Translations under genes and position numbers: made by a program | Notes under the pieces: generated by a model | Database searches by the model: none | Told to the model about the DNA's origin: nothing | What the model saw: only the letters and a program-made list of their open reading frames with translations | Assembly (NCBI RefSeq): GCF_000341105.1 | Contig: NZ_ANBB01000020.1 | Span: forward strand, 1-41,781 | DNA length: 41,781 bases | Source of the DNA: Nocardiopsis potens DSM 45234 | GTDB lineage: Bacteria > Actinomycetota > Actinomycetes > Streptosporangiales > Streptosporangiaceae | Reading direction: 5' to 3' | Part shown: positions 39,614 to 41,781 of the stretch, piece by piece | How the letters are laid out: each line of letters opens with the position of its first letter | How positions within the stretch are numbered: position 1 is the first letter of the stretch

Positions 39614-41562
39614 CCCGGTCGGTCCCGCCGCCGGACCCGGCCGGCCCGGAGAGCGCGCAGACCCAGTTCCTGCGGCTGCTGCTGCGCGACGCGCCCGCCG
39701 TGGAGTACGAGCGGCCGCTGATGGAGGCGCGGGCCGCCGGGTGGGACCCGGAGGCCCTGGCCGGGCTGGAGACGGCGAAGGTGCTCGCCCTGGAGGTGCG
39801 CACCGTGCTGGCCGACCGGCGGCGGCGCGAGTCGGAGCTGGCCGCGCTGTACGAGACCGCGAACGACCTGGCCGGCATGCGCGACCTGGACCGGGTGCTG
39901 CGCGCCATCGTGGACCGGGCCCGCAACCTGCTCGGCACCGACACCGCTTACCTGACGCTGCGCGACGCCGATCCGGGCGACGGCGGCGGCACCGTCATGC
40001 GGGTCACCTCGGGGTCGGTGTCGGCGCGGTTCCAGCGGCTGCGGCTGAGCCCCGGGGACGGGCTGGGCGGGCTGGTGGCGCAGACCGCGCTGCCCTACGT
40101 GACCGCGAACTACTTCACCGACACCCGGTTCGCGCACACCGACCCGATCGACACCGCCGTCAGCGAAGAGGGCCTGATCGCCATCCTCGGGGTGCCGCTG
40201 CAGCTCAACGGCAGGGTGATCGGGGTGCTGTTCGCGGCCAACCGCCGGGAGCGGCCCTTCTCCCGGGACGAGGTGGCGCTGCTCGGCTCGCTCGCGGCGC
40301 ACGCCTCGATCGCGATCGACAACGCCGGCCTCATCGAGGACACCCGGGCCGCCCTGGCCGAGCTGGGCGAGGCCAACCAGCGGCTCACCCTGCACAGCAC
40401 CGGCGTGGAGCGGGCCGCGGCCGCCCACGAGCGCCTCACCGACCTGGTGCTGCGCGGCGGCGGGATGGAGGAGGTGGAGGCCGCGGTCAGCGAGGTGCTG
40501 GGCGGCTCGGCGGTGCTCTACGACGCGGGCCCGCCCGGGGCCGGGCGCCCCGGTCCGGACGGCCCCGCCGGGGAGGACGCCGAGGCGGTGCGGGCCGCGC
40601 AGGCCGGCGGCCGGGTGGTGCAGGTCGGCGAGACCTGCGCCGCACCGGTGCTGGCCGGCGGCGAGCCGCTGGGCACCCTGGTGCTGCGCGGGGTGCGGCT
40701 GGACGCCGCCGACCGCCGGATCCTGGAGCGGGCCGCCCTGGTGGTCGCCCTGCTGCTGGTGATGCGCCGCTCGGCGAGCGAGGCCGAGCACCGGGTCCGC
40801 GGCGACCTGCTGGACGCGGTGCTGGACTCCCCGGACGACGCCGACGCGCTGCGCCGCCGGGCCCGGCTGCTCGGCGCCGACCTGGACGCCCCGCACGTCG
40901 TGGTGGTCGCCGAGGCGCCCGGGGCGCACGCCGGGCGGCTCCGCTCGGCCGCCCAGCACCTGGCGGAGACCGGCGACGGCCTGGCGGGGACGCGGGCCGG
41001 CGGCACCGTGCTGGCGCTTCCCGGGAAGGACCCGGCCGAGGTCGGCGCCCGGGCCGCCGAGGCGCTGTCCGCGGCGGTGAACACCCCGGTGACCGCGGGC
41101 ACCGCGGGCCCCACCGCGGGGGTGCCGGGCTTCCGGGGCGCCTACGCCGAGGCGCGGCGCTGCCTGCGGGCGCTGGTCTCGCTGGGCCGCACCGGGGACG
41201 TGGCCTCCCCCGCCGACCTGGGTTTCCTCGGGCTGCTGATCGGCGGCGACCGGGACGTCCCCGGGTTCGTCGAGGCGACCCTGGGCCCGCTGCTCGCCTA
41301 CGACCGGGAGCGCGGCACCACCCTGGTGGAGACGGTGCGCGCCTACTTCGCGCACGGGGCCAGCCCGGCCCGCGCCAAGGACGCCCTGCACGTGCACGTG
41401 AACACCGTCGCCCAGCGCCTGGACCGGGTCGGCCGGCTGCTCGGGCCGGACTGGCAGAGCCCGCCGCGCGCCCTGGAGCTCCAGCTCGCCCTGCGCCTGC
41501 ACGCCCTGCTCGGCGACGGCCTGGACCTCGACCCCCCGCCCGCCGGCCGCCCCCCGCGCTGA
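39610..41562 (+). CDS. GAF-domain PucR/CdaR-type transcriptional regulator
   Basis: 650-residue regulator. A short helical N-terminus (about 15-80) leads to a GAF sensor domain (about 85-240, ALYETANDLAGMRDLDRVLRA through VPLQLNGRVIGVLFAANR and SLAAHASIAIDNA). A helical linker and a second alpha/beta region follow. The PucR-type C-terminal helix-turn-helix (about 578-645) contains YFAHGASPARAKDALHVHVNTVAQRLDRV. Such proteins usually activate a neighbouring catabolic gene in response to a small acid or aromatic compound. The GTG at 39610 overlaps the bdhA stop (GTGA), with GGAG just upstream, so it is made together with the dehydrogenase. The likely targets are bdhA itself and the divergent MHS gene. 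Confidence 0.9.
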   Translation: MTRSVPPPDPAGPESAQTQFLRLLLRDAPAVEYERPLMEARAAGWDPEALAGLETAKVLALEVRTVLADRRRRESELAALYETANDLAGMRDLDRVLRAIVDRARNLLGTDTAYLTLRDADPGDGGGTVMRVTSGSVSARFQRLRLSPGDGLGGLVAQTALPYVTANYFTDTRFAHTDPIDTAVSEEGLIAILGVPLQLNGRVIGVLFAANRRERPFSRDEVALLGSLAAHASIAIDNAGLIEDTRAALAELGEANQRLTLHSTGVERAAAAHERLTDLVLRGGGMEEVEAAVSEVLGGSAVLYDAGPPGAGRPGPDGPAGEDAEAVRAAQAGGRVVQVGETCAAPVLAGGEPLGTLVLRGVRLDAADRRILERAALVVALLLVMRRSASEAEHRVRGDLLDAVLDSPDDADALRRRARLLGADLDAPHVVVVAEAPGAHAGRLRSAAQHLAETGDGLAGTRAGGTVLALPGKDPAEVGARAAEALSAAVNTPVTAGTAGPTAGVPGFRGAYAEARRCLRALVSLGRTGDVASPADLGFLGLLIGGDRDVPGFVEATLGPLLAYDRERGTTLVETVRAYFAHGASPARAKDALHVHVNTVAQRLDRVGRLLGPDWQSPPRALELQLALRLHALLGDGLDLDPPPAGRPPR

Positions 41563-41781
41563 TCCCGGCGGTGCGGTCCCGTCAGAGCGGGCGGCCCCCC
41601 GTGCCCGACGCGGCACCGCGCGCCGGGCGGGACCCGGCCCGCGGGGAGCGCATCCCCATCGAGGCCCTGCGGAACGGGGTGCACGGCGCCGGAGGGACCG
41701 CCCGGCGCCGCACCGTGCTGCGGCCGGCCCGGCCGCAGCGGGACCCCGCCGCCGTCCGCCCACCGGCGGGGGGGGGGGGGC
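41563..41781. other. Downstream flank with terminal poly-G run, no supported gene
   Basis: 219 nt after the regulator gene. Open frames exist on both strands, but none has a ribosome binding site or recognisable product. A plus-strand frame contains GERIPIEALRNGVHGAGG, which might belong to a gene cut by the window edge, without further support. Positions 41768-41780 are 13 consecutive G. Confidence 0.4.

Noticed and set aside
41343-41684. 113-codon minus ORF over the regulator 3' end
   Set aside because: It is antisense to the conserved helix-turn-helix of the PucR-type gene and has shadow-frame composition.

Overview
This window is about 41.8 kb of very GC-rich DNA with the features of a filamentous actinomycete: mostly GTG/ATG starts, GGAGG-type ribosome binding sites, long GC hairpins without U-tracts as terminators, clpP1-clpP2-clpX downstream of tig, and mycothiol-type redox genes. 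The ClpP1 sequence and the overall gene style suggest Nocardiopsaceae (Nocardiopsis, Streptomonospora or Thermobifida), but this is inferred from general resemblance and not from a search. Nearly all of the window looks chromosomal. I see no prophage, insertion sequence, transposase or CRISPR array.

Layout. 1-3.9 kb (minus) is the protein quality-control block tig, clpP1, clpP2 and clpX (clpX runs off the left edge), with a ClgR-like operator before clpP1 and hairpin terminators after tig and clpP2. 4.1-5.2 kb holds divergent tRNA-Pro(TGG) and tRNA-Gly(TCC) and a small nucleotidyltransferase. 5.2-12.5 kb is transport and regulation: corA, an ABC exporter, a TetR-DHA2 efflux pair with a clear autoregulatory operator, a Lys-tailed [2Fe-2S] thioredoxin-like protein and a lone ABC ATPase. 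12.5-18.2 kb holds an orphan MT0933-type antitoxin, mgtE, a membrane SpoIIE-type phosphatase, an Eis-like acetyltransferase, rpiB and a 51-residue single-span membrane protein. 18.2-25.7 kb is central and peptide metabolism: an aldehyde dehydrogenase, an Rv2466c-like DsbA-fold protein with a CPWA active site, pepN and malQ.

25.7-27.36 kb is a 1.6 kb stretch without a supported gene. It holds the most unusual structure here: nine full copies of a 42-nt unit, five forward and four inverted, flanking a 0.5 kb unique core. No copy has an indel, and the linkers between copies are of two kinds that largely alternate.

27.4-36.6 kb contains an MFS transporter whose 3' end overlaps an amidase gene on the opposite strand, a membrane NERD-domain protein, ilvD with a palindromic operator candidate, an FmdB-type zinc ribbon protein, an HNH nuclease preceded by a coupled 35-codon ORF, and an S9A prolyl oligopeptidase. 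36.6-41.6 kb is a thioesterase followed by a compact catabolic module: an MHS-family transporter divergent from a 3-hydroxybutyrate dehydrogenase gene that is translationally coupled to a GAF-PucR regulator. The window ends in a run of 13 G, possibly a contig end.

Functional links supported by the layout are Clp proteolysis with ClgR-type control, TetR-controlled drug efflux, and uptake, oxidation and regulation of a hydroxybutyrate-like substrate. The remaining genes are largely independent transcription units, each closed by a hairpin.
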